DNA of 64,000 nt, from positions 19,260,464 through 19,324,463 of the forward strand of contig BTRK01000003.1 in assembly GCA_036245805.1 (NCBI GenBank), read 5' to 3'. The notes beneath the pieces are model-generated. The model made no database searches and had not been told where the DNA came from. It saw only the letters and a program-made list of their open reading frames with translations. Positions 24,104-35,244 of this stretch are shown here, one piece after another. The stretch's first letter is position 1; every line of letters begins with the position of its first letter. Made by a program: the position numbers and the translations under genes. The stretch is from Pristionchus mayeri. Lineage: Eukaryota > Nematoda > Chromadorea > Rhabditida > Neodiplogasteridae.

Positions 24104-24991
24104 CTATTCGGATAATTTGCATGTGGTTGATAAGTTCTCTTCGAATATCATCGAGTGGGAGTGAGTAGAGGCCGACGCCGTCAACGACGATGGAGACAGA
24201 GACGATGTTGATCGATCCCCAGCCGAGTCTGTAAACACCGTATTGTTATCTGTCTACCGTATCCCAACCCTTCTGTACCCTGTTTCTCTTTATCCTACCA
24301 TAATCCAACCCTACAATATATACCCTTTTCTTCCCAGTCCTACAGTAATCCACTCCTACCGTACTCCCCCATCCTACCGTATCCCCGGTTGAGTGACCGT
24401 ACCCCCTGAGTAAGATTCCATTGGCAGCAGCAGTCTGCATCCAGAAGCGACATCAACGAGTTCCCACTGGATTCCACGCGAGTCACAACAGAAGATCTGC
24501 AAGAGATCAAAGATCAATCGAGGAAAGGACACAAACAACTACTCAATTTTCATCCCCAAAGTCACGTTCCATTCCCATTTTTACCCCATGTTTCTTCTCC
24601 GATCGGTCGGTTTCATTTGCCTGCGTGACCCGGACAACAAATCTACGCTGATATGTGGGTTCAATTGAGGTTTAAGGATTCTGATCATTCAAAGATCAAA
24701 GATCAATATTGACCTTTTCAGTCTGCTGGCCTCCGTAGATTCCGATGGAGAGAGCCGCAGTGAGAGCGATGCAGAAGAGAACTGGCACGAGGACGAATCG
24801 AGCCTGAATTAGGATGGAAAGATCAAAGATCAATGATAAATGAAAATTTTAAAATCATTTTTATAGGAAAACTAAGAGAGTGGTGATGATAAAATAGTGA
24901 TTCAGAAAATGGGAGACCATCTGATCAAAGATCAAACCTCGTTGACGTCAGCGACGAAAAGGCGCGAGCGACTGAGCAGTCGACCACTCAT
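24104..24991 (-). CDS. Small single-pass membrane protein, family not recognised
   Basis: Four minus-strand exons. Exon 1 (24991-24938) encodes MSGRLLSRSRLFVADVNE. Exon 2 (24803-24714) contains a membrane helix (RFVLVPVLFCIALTAALSIG). Exon 3 (24496-24403) encodes a small folded-looking segment (FCCDSRGIQWELVDVASG). Exon 4 starts at 24228. Joined in phase, exon 4 gives a Ser/Thr-rich tail ending at 24104. A different frame of the same exon would be hydrophobic and run to 24003, so the C-terminus is unsure. All splice sites are GT-AG. The first two introns carry the same motif next to both ends. No family was recognised. Confidence 0.5.
24237..24400. repeat. Degenerate short tandem repeat in an intron (CCTACCGTA-type)
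   Basis: CCTACCGTATCC-like words recur about seven times with irregular 18-30 base spacing across the third intron of the minus-strand membrane protein gene. Confidence 0.5.
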
Positions 24992-25565
24992 GGCGAGCGG
25001 AGAGGAGTCGAGTGGAGGGACGAGCTGCCAGTCACGAGAGAGCGAAGGGAAGGGAATGAATGGAGGAGGAGGAGGAGGAGGGGAGGGAGAGGAGCAGGAG
25101 GGAGAGGGAGAGGAAGAGGCGTGGGAGGGGAGAGAGAGATCGAAAGTTCAATTGGAATGCAAATAGGGAAAATTACGTGGCTTTTTAGAAATGAGAGTGG
25201 AATGGAGGGGAGAGGTAATTCAAATGTGGGTAATAATGTCTCTTGAGGAGGCGTTCATGGTTACCGCGCACTAGCAGAGAACTCGGAGAATCACCTCATT
25301 CCCCTATTGGCTTTTCACACTCGGTTCTTCGCACCTATTATTGCATTTCTAATGGTATTCACTCTCTCAATTATACACAGTGTCTCATTCATTTTCTGTT
25401 TATTTTCGAAATTCGCGCTTGATTTTTGTACATAGCAGGAGAAAAGGCAAGTCCTTATTACTGCAATATTTTCATTTGGTATCACGTGGTGAACTTGGTT
25501 CTTCATTTGATATTAAATTTTTGTAACGTGTATTAACGATTCTCTGAGCGATCAACTACTCGATT
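24992..25565. other. Region between the membrane protein gene and gene E
   Basis: Contains a purine-rich GGAGGAGGAGG stretch (about 25060-25140) and AT-rich sequence before gene E. These are probably divergent promoters for the two flanking genes. No gene was recognised inside. Confidence 0.4.
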
Positions 25566-27576
25566 ATGTCTATTACTGCTGCTGCTGCTGCTATGGCGAC
25601 CACATCAAATGCTGCCGCTGCCGGGCAGAAAGCAACCAAGCGAAAGGGGGATGGGGAGACTAAGGAGGAGAAGGAAAAGAGGTACTTTGAATTCATCCCA
25701 TGATTTTGTGTGACTCGTCTAACGACTGTGTTCAGAGAAGGCGAGATCAAGCTCCTCCTGAAGAAGGACGCATACCGTACCACTTGGCCAGTGGAGTACA
25801 ATAGATTTGGTAGGCTGATTAACGCACCATTTTCGTTGATAGGAAAAATCGGATATGTCTCTTATTTAATCAGGGCGGAATCCGAGCAAGAGCGACGCGG
25901 TGATGGAGTTCGTGAACCAGCAAAGGACCTGCCTCAATCACGCCGAGCAGGTCATTGAAAGAGACATAGCTCAGCTTGCGCAATTGAGTAATAATGATTC
26001 AAATGTTAATCGTTTGGTTCCTTTCAGCTCGACGAGGAGCGTAAGGTGCTCTTGCAACAGATCAAGGAGAAGGACATGCGACTGGAGATTCTCAAGAGTC
26101 GCCTTGAGGTTAGGGCTGAAACAGCAGACTGTTTACTTTCAGCTCATTCAGTATACCGACCAAATACAGCATGTGCGAATAAGATTTATCTAATATTCCT
26201 TCAGCTGTTGATTTTACAGGATTAGACATATTGTAAATCATGAGTACGCAAAAAAAATCCTTGCAGTTGTATCTCAAGCAACAAAAGCCTCTGCTCTCAC
26301 TCGTCGCTCAAGTTCAGTCAAACACAACCAATACCGACGAGCCGATGGCCATCAAGGTGTGTGTTACATTCAACCAAAGACACTAAATGATAACTTATAA
26401 TGTATATAAAACGAAAAAAAAGCTGTCTTCAGGCCTACTCTAAACTTGAGAAACAAATAGATGAGATCGATGCTGAAATCAAGCAATTGGAAGAGGAGAA
26501 ACTGCATGGAAGCATAGAGCAACAGAAGGTTGAATTCTACTATCAGTTAATCCGTTTCAGCATTTAAGAACTGACGAAAATACCCCATTCATTTCTCTGA
26601 AGGCCCACTACATTGTAGATTGAAGTACTACATTTCAGCTCCTCTCCACACACAATGAGCTCATGGCTGAGAGCGCGCATCTTCTGAAGAAAGGTGAGCG
26701 GCATTATTATGAAAACGAGTTTTTACGATTAATTTCAGCTAAGAAACTAGATGAAGAGGAGAAGCACCACCATGGCATTCTTTCGTCCACTTCTTCGTAC
26801 AACTTTGAGTGGACTCAAGATGACCAGCTGATGATCCATCAAAAGCGGCAGAGACTGCATCAGCAGCAGGCAGCTGTTCAGTCGCAGCAGCAGCAGCAGC
26901 AGCAAGGATCACAGCAATTTTACCTGCAGCAGACACAAATGATGCAACAGCACATGATGATGCAACAACGGACTCTTCCGATGCAGCAAGCTCAACAGCA
27001 GTTGAATCAGCAGCAACAATCATCGCATCCAGTTTACCAGCCTGCCCAGCCGACGCAGCAGACACAGCCTCAGCCAATGGGTCATCAGGTGGCGCAACAT
27101 CAGCCTCTGACGATACAGCAAGCTCAGCCGCAGTCCACTATCCAGCATCAGCAGACAAATCGATCACGAGTTCAGCAGCAACAGATGGCTGCGCAGCTGG
27201 GAAATATGCAACAGCAACAATATCAACAGCAGCAGATGGTTCCTGGGAATATGCAGCAGATGGCTCAACAGCAACCAACTGTGCCGCAGCAGCAGCTCGT
27301 TCAGCCGAATCTGCAGCAACAGCATGCTAGTCTGCAGCAAGCGCAGCAGCAGCACATGGCCCAGCATCAGGCATCAATGCAGTTGCTGCAGAGAGGACAG
27401 AGTGTGCAGCAGACACAGAGCGATCCTAACAAGGTACGGTTGGAGACTAAGACGTAATTTACACATTAGCAATCATGTTCGATGATACACATATGAACGA
27501 TTACACTGAAAGAGTTTCTAAATTTTTTCAGCAAGTCAAGGAAGAGATCAAGGACGATGATGATCGAGGACAGTGA
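25566..27576 (+). CDS. Gene E: coiled-coil relative of A-D with glutamine-rich C-terminus
   Basis: Nine exons. Exon 1 (25566-25681) has an Ala-rich N-terminus and lacks the MSL-acidic motif. Later exons are 25736-25809, 25874-25950, about 26029-26109, 26267-26357, 26433-26528, 26640-26692, about 26740-27433 and about 27532-27576. Blocks such as NQQRTCLNHAEQ and KQQKPLLSLVAQV match the corresponding blocks of genes A, C and D, so it belongs to the same family. After the coiled coil, the PDZ and anchor are replaced by about 200 residues rich in Gln with scattered Met, ending in an acidic Lys/Asp tail (KEEIKDDDDRGQ). Such Gln-rich segments occur in CBP/p300 and MED15 proteins. A nuclear or condensate role is only an inference. 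Confidence 0.7.
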
Positions 27577-27604
27577 GAGCACTGCCATTCTGAGGGATTG
27601 ACAG

Positions 27605-29200
27605 GGAGTGAATATCACGCGTGTTGCCGAAGAATCAAACAAACGTAGGTACATCAGAAAAGTCGAAGATGAGATTCCATAGTTTTTGATAGTCCTTAGG
27701 GTCCCTCGCAATATAGCTTCGAGCTTTGTTCCATATTGTCAATTTTAAGGTCGCTTAAGGTCACCAAAGTTTTAGAAAGCCGAAAATCGCCAACTTTGGA
27801 ACGATACAGCTCTTTCCAAATTGAATTTGGTGTCTAACCAAAAACAAGGATCCGTTCCTAATAGCAGAAGGAAGATCCCTGAGCAATTGGCCCATGAATA
27901 TTTTAATTTGTATTTATGCAAATCAATTAAAATAAATCATTTTCACCACATATTTGGGCCCATGAATTTTTTTACATCTACCTCTAGAGCTCGTCAAGAC
28001 GAATCGATTGATATGCTGTTCATATAGGCTAGAGGGGTGCGTTCATGAGATATCATCATTTTAAGATTTTTTCCGACCTCCCACTTCGAGCGATAATCCA
28101 TTGTTCTCCCCCTAATTTCCCACTCTCTCCCATTTTCGCCCACTCATTTCAAACCACGCGCGTTGCGCGAGAGAGTCTACCAAAATGCAATTCTTAATAA
28201 GAGCGTAGACTGTGAAATCTTGCGAATAAATTCTTAATAATTATTATTTAAGATTAAGGTCAAGTTATGCAAATTCAAGACGATTTATGCACAGCCCAGA
28301 ATCTCGCCATCTTCCTCTTATTCTTCCTCCTCCTCCTGCCACTCCGCTGACTCCTCTGACTCTTGCACTACATTCCTCTTCCTCGTCCCTCCCTTCGTCG
28401 ATCTAACACTTGCTTTAGATTCTGTGAATGCACGAAGAAGATTTTGCTAGACAAGTGATCGATGAAGAGTGCGAAGAAATTTTCTTGTGATTGCACTCTT
28501 GCTCTGGCGAAGATAATAATAAAGTATTGCTGTGCATAAATCGTCTTGAATTTGCATAACTTGACCTTAATCTTAAATAATAATTATTAAGAATTTATCC
28601 GCAAGATTTCACAGTCTACGCTCTTATTAAGAATTGCATTTTGGTAGACCCTCTCGTCGAAAATGGGAGAGAGTGGGAAATGAGGGGGATAACAATGGAT
28701 TATCGCTCGAAATGGGAGGTTGGAAAAATCTGAAAATGATGATATCTCATGAACGCACCCCTCTAGCCTATATGAACAGCATGTCAATCGATTCGTCTTG
28801 ACGAGCTCTAGAGGTAGATGTAAAAAAATTCATGGGCCCGAATATGTGGTGAAAATGATTTATTTTAATTGATTTGCATAAATACAAATTAAAATATTCA
28901 TGGGCCAATTGCTCAGGGATCTTCCTTCTGCTATTAGGAACGGATCCTTGTTTTTGGTTAGACACCAAATTCAATTAGGAAAGAGCTGTATCGTTCCAAA
29001 GTTGGAGATTTTCGGATTTCTAAAACTTTGGTGACCTTAAGCGACCTTAAAATTGACAATATGGAACAAAGTTCGAAGCTATCTTGTGAGGGACCCTTAG
29101 GGCTGTCGAAAAACGTTTATACTGGTATGGGTCAAAAAATGTACCAGCCCGGTCCATATTTTATTTGATTCTTCGATGACACGCGTGATATAACTCGCTT
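27605..29200. repeat. Large inverted repeat, arms about 670-690 bp, spacer about 240 bp
   Basis: The left arm (about 27605-28290) and right arm (about 28534-29200) are reverse complements with small indels. Outer ends share TATCACGCGTGT and the inner ends share CAAATTCAAGACGATTTATG or its complement. The spacer is CT-rich, then AG-rich. Open frames in the arms are identical copies of each other (for example at 27821-28027 and 28768-28974) and are not taken as genes. It resembles a foldback element. Confidence 0.85.
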
Positions 29201-30084
29201 ATCAAACCGAATACTCCTCTACTTTTTTTCGTCTATGATACAATTGTTATTCTTTCCAGTAATTATGTTTTCCACTCATAAAGTGTTTGTCGCATATCTT
29301 GAATAGTTCCTGACTACTATATTCCAAACGACCGCGTCACCATGCTAAATGTCTCTCACATCGTACAAGCTGTTTTTTGTATTATGAAATAAATAAAATT
29401 TTGCTCAATTGAGTTTTTTTCTGGCCTCAGGATTTCGTTAGTTCACATACAGAACATGAATTGAATTGCCTAACTACCATTACAAAATATAAATCTATTA
29501 GTCAATGGAGTTTGTTGTACTGCAAGAGCTTTTAAGGAAGTCAACAGATTTTTTTCCTTATTTACACCTCAGAAATCCCTACTCTAGTGCAAAATCATGG
29601 AGTCGTTGCAAGAATGTATGCCGACGATATAAAAATATATCGGTCATTTAGGAATGGAAACTCACCAGCCCCTCTACAAGCTGCTATTGACACGATCGTA
29701 AACTGGTCAGAAGAGTGGCAACTCCCCCTTGCTGCGCATAAATGCAACTCATTGCACCTGGGCAGGGCAAATACAAAGCGAACATATGCTATAGGAACCA
29801 CAACTCTAGAACAAAAAGATACAGAAAAAAACCTCTGTTTTGTTATTCAGAAAAATCTCTCCTTTTCAGACCATTGCACTACCGTATCCAATAAGGGCAA
29901 AACTGCCTGTCACACTATCCTTAGAGCATTGCGAACCAAAAATGTAGAGGTACTCCTTAAAACGTCCTTAAATCTTAAATCCTTAAATCTCAATGTACAT
30001 TAGACCTATTTTAGAAAGCGCTTCTTCCGTTTTCAACCCATACCAAAATAAGGATAAAAAAGAACTTGAAAAAGTACAGAACTA

Positions 30085-31602
30085 TTAGGTTTGTTCAAAA
30101 GTTTCTGACTATTTTCATGTTCGGACATTTTCACCTTCCCCGTCCATCTCATTCAGCCAATCAACTAATGGTTATTCATAGTTGATGAAGGCTTGGGAAT
30201 ACTTTTTACACGATGCAATTTCGGGCCAATTCGATCAGCAAGGATGACACTATTCACAGTCAAACTCTACATTGTGCTTGATTTGCAGTACTTTTCAATT
30301 GATCGTAACTCCAAGGACAAATGAGATTGAGACAACAGTGAAGGAATATTGGGAAGCCTATTACACGGGCATATAATTTGATTCTTCAGAAATTCTGGTC
30401 CGCTGAATCTCCGCCTAACATTTCGGTCAAAACAGTAAACTACGCTAATTGGAAAATGCTTGTTTTATATTTTCTGCCACTGTACTCGTACAGATCGACC
30501 TTGAGAGCTCAATAGTGGTTCATTATTATCTACCATCCTATGTTAGAAGACAGGGGGTTTATATATATTTATATTTATCTACGCTCGGCGGCGCAACGAA
30601 AGACGAATAATTACTTATGTGTTATGATACAAGAGAGTTGACTCTCCTCACACTGAGGTCGAATACGATAGGAAGGGGGGAATGGGGGGGGGAAGGAGGT
30701 GCAATCGTAAAATGCGAAGATCCAATCGGCTGGTCTCATCTGTCTTCGTCTGTTCTGATGGGGAGTTTTATCGAGGAGGAGGCACTCGAGGTAGACCAGG
30801 TAGACTCTGCTCCGAGATCCAGCGTCAGGGGATCTCTAAAGGGGGAGGGGGTGAGAATGAAGGAATGTGGTAAGGTAGTGGAAGGAGGGAATACTATTGG
30901 AAAATATATTTCCGAAAATCAAATTCTAGAGTTATCAATCTCTTCTTGAAGACAGGGATGCTGGGGGATGACAATACATGGGTGGGGAGAGCGTTTAAAA
31001 TCCTAGCAACTCTACGAGAAAAACAATGATATCGAGGTGTGGATCTGGTTTTCTCAATATAGATTCCAAAGTTGTTGGTCCTTTCTCTTAGGGGAGCAAA
31101 CAGGAAAAATTTACTTCTATCGAGTATGGTGTCTCCATACATGATCCTACGGGCCAGGACTAGATCATAAGTGACTCTCTTTAGGACCAGATTCACCGAT
31201 CAATATGTAATTAGGATATTTCGGAACCGCGATTTAGACATTTAAACATCGAAATCAGCACTTTTTGTTATTTCTCTCTTCTCACTCGCAATGAAGACCG
31301 AATTTTTCACGTTTAACCGAACAAGTAACTCTATCCCTACTACATATATGTTGGGCAAATTCAGAAGGTCTCAAATATTTAAGAAGTTGAGCTCAACCAA
31401 AAACACCGAAAAACACAATTTTCGGCAGTTTCGCTTTGAAAATAATTTTCTCACGTTCAATAACCGCTATATCCAATGTAAGTGTTTTCCGGTACTCCAC
31501 CACTACTGACGTCATTAAAATTATAGAGGAATTGCAGGCAATCGAAATGGGCTAGGAGAAATTATGAAAAATAAAAAGTCAGAAACTTTTGAACCAACCT
31601 AA
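30085..31602. mobile_element. Mariner-like non-autonomous element with TA target duplication
   Basis: Terminal inverted repeats TTAGGTTTGTTCAAAAGTTT (left) and the complement of TTAGGTTGGTTCAAAAGTTT (right) are of the type found in cecropia-subfamily mariners. They are flanked by TA at 30083-30084 and 31603-31604. No transposase could be recognised. The interior contains a LINE piece (30590-31200) in the opposite orientation to the outer LINE. Confidence 0.8.
30590..31200 (-). mobile_element. 5'-truncated LINE fragment inside the mariner-like element
   Basis: On the minus strand, 31196-30894 encodes an RT C-terminus (CFSRRVARILNALPTHVLSS). It is followed by a 3' UTR ending near 30590 with GTTGCGCCGCCGAGCG and AT-rich repeats. 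The same 3' UTR is present on the plus strand at 46316-46490, so both belong to one family. Confidence 0.7.
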
Positions 31603-32025
31603 TACTTCACAAGAAGTTTATTTATGCGCTGTTTTAATCACACTTGGGAAAACATGCCCTCCGCTTTCTATCGCAATAAGAAACTAGGCATTGAGTCCCT
31701 GGAGAAGCGTAGAATGGCGATCGATATGAGATTATCCAATAATCTTCTTAGAGGCAAATATAGTATTTCCAACCGAAAACCCCATTATTTTAAAATTTAC
31801 TACTCTCGAAACGGCATGAACTTCAACAACCCTGGATCGAACTTCAACTATAGACATAATAGTTCCTTCTCATGAGCGGCAAGGCTTTTAGAGAACAATG
31901 AGAATCAAACCAGTTACCCTGAGTAGTTTACCCTCCCGTATTATCCAGTTATTCGTCATTTTAATCGTAATTAAACAATGTTCCATTTTTCATTTTGTAT
32001 CACGTTATTTCGCAAAAGAAATAGC

Positions 32026-32050
<25 letters not shown>

Positions 32051-32056
<6 letters not shown>

Positions 32057-32325
32057 ATAGTAAATATGATAAGCAAGCAACCCTATTTAAATCATAAGTA
32101 TGACACGCCATAACCCACATTATTCAAGTACGCTAGTAATAGAATTCCATGTTACTGTAAATAGCGTGCTCCCGAATTCCCGCGCTCCTTCTAGAGACTT
32201 CCTTGTCTCGCTCTCTCGTCTCTCACGTTTTGTAACGTCATCGTAGTTTTGATCTACTGGATTCAACGTCGTCTAAATAAACGTCGTCCACGCTCCATCG
32301 GATATCAGCACAGGAATACACAACA
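32051..32325 (+). repeat. 5' LTR
   Basis: 275 bp, TG to CA. Differs from the 3' LTR mainly near 32280-32292, where the 3' copy has extra bases (TGTATTATCTACT region). Confidence 0.85.
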
Positions 32326-32611
32326 TACTGGCGTTCAGGATCAACTCGGACTCAGGGAAGTGATTTTTTCGCTTTCTTTGTTTTCGTTTATTTTCTTCGT
32401 GTTCCTTGCCTGAAATCGGACTTCTCTGTGCGTCCGTCAGAGCACCTTTTGTGTGCGGTGCTCTGAAATTCTTACCGGTGTGCCACTTCTATGTGCGTGG
32501 CTAGATCCAAGACCTGAATTGATTTTTCGTTTGGTGTACACGAAGTGCTGCCAAAATTCTGATTTTGGGCAGAGAACTTGTCGAGTGGCCAAACGTACGG
32601 AGCGATAAGAA

Positions 32612-34126
32612 ATGGGAGAGGTTGTGGAGGACGAGCAGCAGAGCTCACCGCAACTGGCTCTCATGGCAGACATGCAGGATATGAAAGCGACCATGGCCAT
32701 GATGGCCAAGCTTCTCATGAAGCAGAGTGAGAACACCTCTGAGGCAGGAAATCGGTCGAATGAGACATCGATGGCCTCAGTGAACGCCATCGAAGCGAGA
32801 ATCCAGGAGTTTGTCTACTCCCCGGAGGATGGCTCGACATTCGAGAGATGGTGGAACCGTCATGAGGACATCTTCGAGATTGATCTCAAGGAGTGGGATG
32901 AAGTGAAGAAAATCAGACTCATGCTCAGACACGTCACGACGTCAGTTGAGAGGACGTTCGTCGAGTCAGTAGCCCCTGTAAAGTGGATTGATATGACTCT
33001 CAAGCAAGTCAAGGAGAAGATGCTGACACTGTTCGGTGACAACACATCAATCTTCGTTCGACGACGATCAATGCTCGACCTGAAAATGAGCAGAGAGTGC
33101 ATCGATGATGTCAGAGTACTCGCCGCGCGCGTTAACCAGACGGTGGAGAAGGCGCAAGTGAAAGAGGCTACAGTAGATTAGTGGAAAGTGCTCACGTTCC
33201 TGCACGCACTCGACCTACCACGATACTCTGACATCCATCTGAAGATGATGCAGACTGCCCAGCAGAAGGGCAAGGAATGCACTCTGAGTGATCTGCTAGT
33301 GGTGTTCAATGACATCTCGCAGCTCAAGAAAGATTCCCGAACCATCACAGATTCACATCGAGAAGTGAACTACGTGGGGAGGAAGTCGCGAGCGAGCAAT
33401 GAGAATAAGAGAGATACGAGACACCACAAGAGAGACATTAGAGAAAGCAGTACGGACAGCGACAGATCGTCCCAGGCAGGACAATCTGCGTGTTTCGGCT
33501 GTGGAAGCGAGGAGCATCGACGCTCCAAGTGTCCCTTCAAGTCTGCCAGATGCAATCGATGTCGAAACAAGGGTCACATCGCACGTGTGTGCAGGACCCC
33601 AGAGGTCAATACGATCACAGTAGCAAGTGTCGCCACTACGGACTACCGTATCCCAGTAGAGATCAACGGGCAGGAGACGCTCATTGCGATCGATACTGGA
33701 GCAGATATCACGATTATCTCCGATGCATTGTGGAAGCAGCTCGGCAAGCCCGACTGTAGACCCACCAATGACTCAGTGAAGTGTGCGAATGGAGATGATC
33801 TCAGGCTGAGAGGAAGTTTCTCTGCAAGGATAGAGTATGGTGGTATGAGTGCTACCAGCGACGTGTACGTGACACACGGTCGTGGGGACATCCTGGGCAA
33901 GAATTTCATCAAGCTGTTGCAACTCGTCAAGGTCAGAGGACCCGAGGCGAAAGTGAACAAACTCGTCAAGGTTGCAGTACCCGAGGCGAACAAGTGTGAC
34001 CTTCTCAAGGCCGATGCGCCCGAGGCAACTCAAGGACTTCCGATGTGCCGAAGTCCGGTGAATGGTGCGACAATGAACGAGGAGAGGTTCCCACACCTCG
34101 ATCAGGACAGTACACTGAGAGTGTGA
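32612..34126 (+). pseudogene. Gag-protease polyprotein with internal amber codon
   Basis: One frame from 32612 to 34126 is interrupted only by a TAG at 33179-33181. Before it lies a Gag-like region (FERWWNRHEDIFEID). After it come two zinc knuckles (CFGCGSEEHRRSKC and CNRCRNKGHIARVC) and an aspartic protease core (AIDTGADITII). The C-terminal part carries three VKV/KAD-x-PEA repeats. The stop may be a point mutation or a read-through site; I describe it only. A remnant in another frame follows to 34521. Confidence 0.75.
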
Positions 34127-34521
34127 AGCGGGAGTTACCCGAGGCCACGACTGCTCAGATGGACACGATGATCAAAGTGGAGTCTCTCCAGTGCGGAGAG
34201 AATGATGCGGCGGTGGACCGGACGTCCATCGTCAATCAAGTGGATCCTGTGAGGGATCAGATGATCAGTGATGTGAGTAATGGAGTGGTATCTCCTACTG
34301 CGGATGAGTACAGAGATGAACTCGAAAAGGTTCATGAGTCCGGTCTCCCGGATTGGAACAGTGTTTCCAATGGCTAATACGTCCACTCGCCATCGCCCGC
34401 TTCTGCCTCGTCGCCATCCCGCTCAGCCTACGTCGATACGATCGCCGTCAAGAAGGAAGAGTACGTGAAGGAAGACGCCGTCATCGTGTACAATGATGGA
34501 AGAACGACCGTCCAAGATTGA
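34127..34521 (+). pseudogene. Remnant downstream of protease, probably pol C-terminus
   Basis: A frame overlapping the end of the protease ORF runs to a TAA at about 34375-34377. The same frame continues open (AVKKEEYVKEDAVIVYNDG) to a TGA at 34519-34521. It shows no RT or integrase motif. It most likely marks the 3' end of pol left by an internal deletion. Confidence 0.45.
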
Positions 34522-34625
34522 TATATCATCCGAGAGTGATATCCCCGACCAATTGTTCTACCTTCACCTCACCTCTTTCCCCAATTTTTCTATTAAGATC
34601 GGCAAGGCCAATCTTGAAGGGGAGG

Positions 34626-34902
34626 TGTTGTATAGTAAATATGATAAGCAAGCAACCCTATTTAAATCATAAGTATGACACGCCATAACCCACATTATTC
34701 AAGTACGCTAGTAATAGAATTCCATGTTACTGTAAATAGCGTGCTCCCGAATTCCCGCGCTCCTTCTAGAGACTTCCTTGTCTCGCTCTCTCGTCTCTCA
34801 CGTTTTGTAACGTCATCGTAGTTTTGATCTACTGGATTCAACGTCGTCTAAATAAACTGTATTATCTACTCCACGCTCCATCGGATATCAGCACAGGAAT
34901 AC

Positions 34903-34908
<6 letters not shown>
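34626..34908 (+). repeat. 3' LTR
   Basis: 283 bp, TG to CA, nearly identical to the 5' LTR, which suggests a recent insertion. Confidence 0.85.

Positions 34909-34995
<87 letters not shown>
34909..34995. repeat. AT dinucleotide microsatellite
   Basis: More than 40 AT units directly after the 3' LTR. A shorter tract (32020-32050) lies directly before the 5' LTR, so the element inserted inside the microsatellite. The following 250 bases to 35244 contain no recognised gene. Confidence 0.9.
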
Positions 34996-34996
<1 letters not shown>

Positions 34997-35244
34997 CCAC
35001 GCTTATTAATTTATATAAATCTTCAGCACTTTCTTGAGAATATTATTTCGGAAAATTTCATCTCAGAAATGCCATCCCACTTTACTATATCCGCACCACA
35101 GGGTGTGCTCGCGTCTTCCCCTGTAGGCATGTCCGCATTGTACTCCTGACTCTCTTCTACTCACGCACTCTCTCCCTCTATCGATCGTCTGTTCGAATTG
35201 TTTTGCATTATGAAGTCCACTGCCTTCATCAGTCTTCGTTCCCA

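Larger units (their letters stand above)
29587..31884 (+). mobile_element. 5'-truncated LINE RT fragment, interrupted by a DNA transposon
   Basis: Positions 29587-30003 encode reverse transcriptase residues including the YADD box (ARMYADDIKIYRSF) and the following WxLPLxxxKC region. A further stretch to 30084 continues in another frame (KKELEKVQNY). The coding sequence resumes at 31605 with the RT C-terminal motif LGIESLEKRRMAIDMRLSNN. The gap is the element at 30085-31602. Frame changes show it is inactive. Confidence 0.75.
32051..34908 (+). mobile_element. LTR retrotransposon with gag and protease only
   Basis: Two near-identical LTRs (32051-32325 and 34626-34908), each starting TGTTG and ending CAACA, bracket 2.3 kb. 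A purine-rich tract (GAAGGGGAGG) precedes the 3' LTR. The interior encodes a Gag with two CCHC knuckles and an aspartic protease, then a short C-terminal remnant. Reverse transcriptase, RNase H and integrase are absent, so mobility would need proteins from another element. It sits inside an AT dinucleotide repeat (32020-32050 and 34909-34995), which hides the target duplication. Confidence 0.85.

Noticed and set aside
26739..27077. Minus-strand Ala/Val-rich open frame opposite gene E
   Set aside because: Shadow of the CAG-rich exon; the plus-strand frame fits splice phases and family blocks.
27821..28974. Identical 68-residue open frames on opposite strands
   Set aside because: A consequence of the second inverted repeat; no sign of coding selection.
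34824..35009. Open frame with a long Tyr-Ile repeat
   Set aside because: It is the translation of the AT microsatellite after the 3' LTR.
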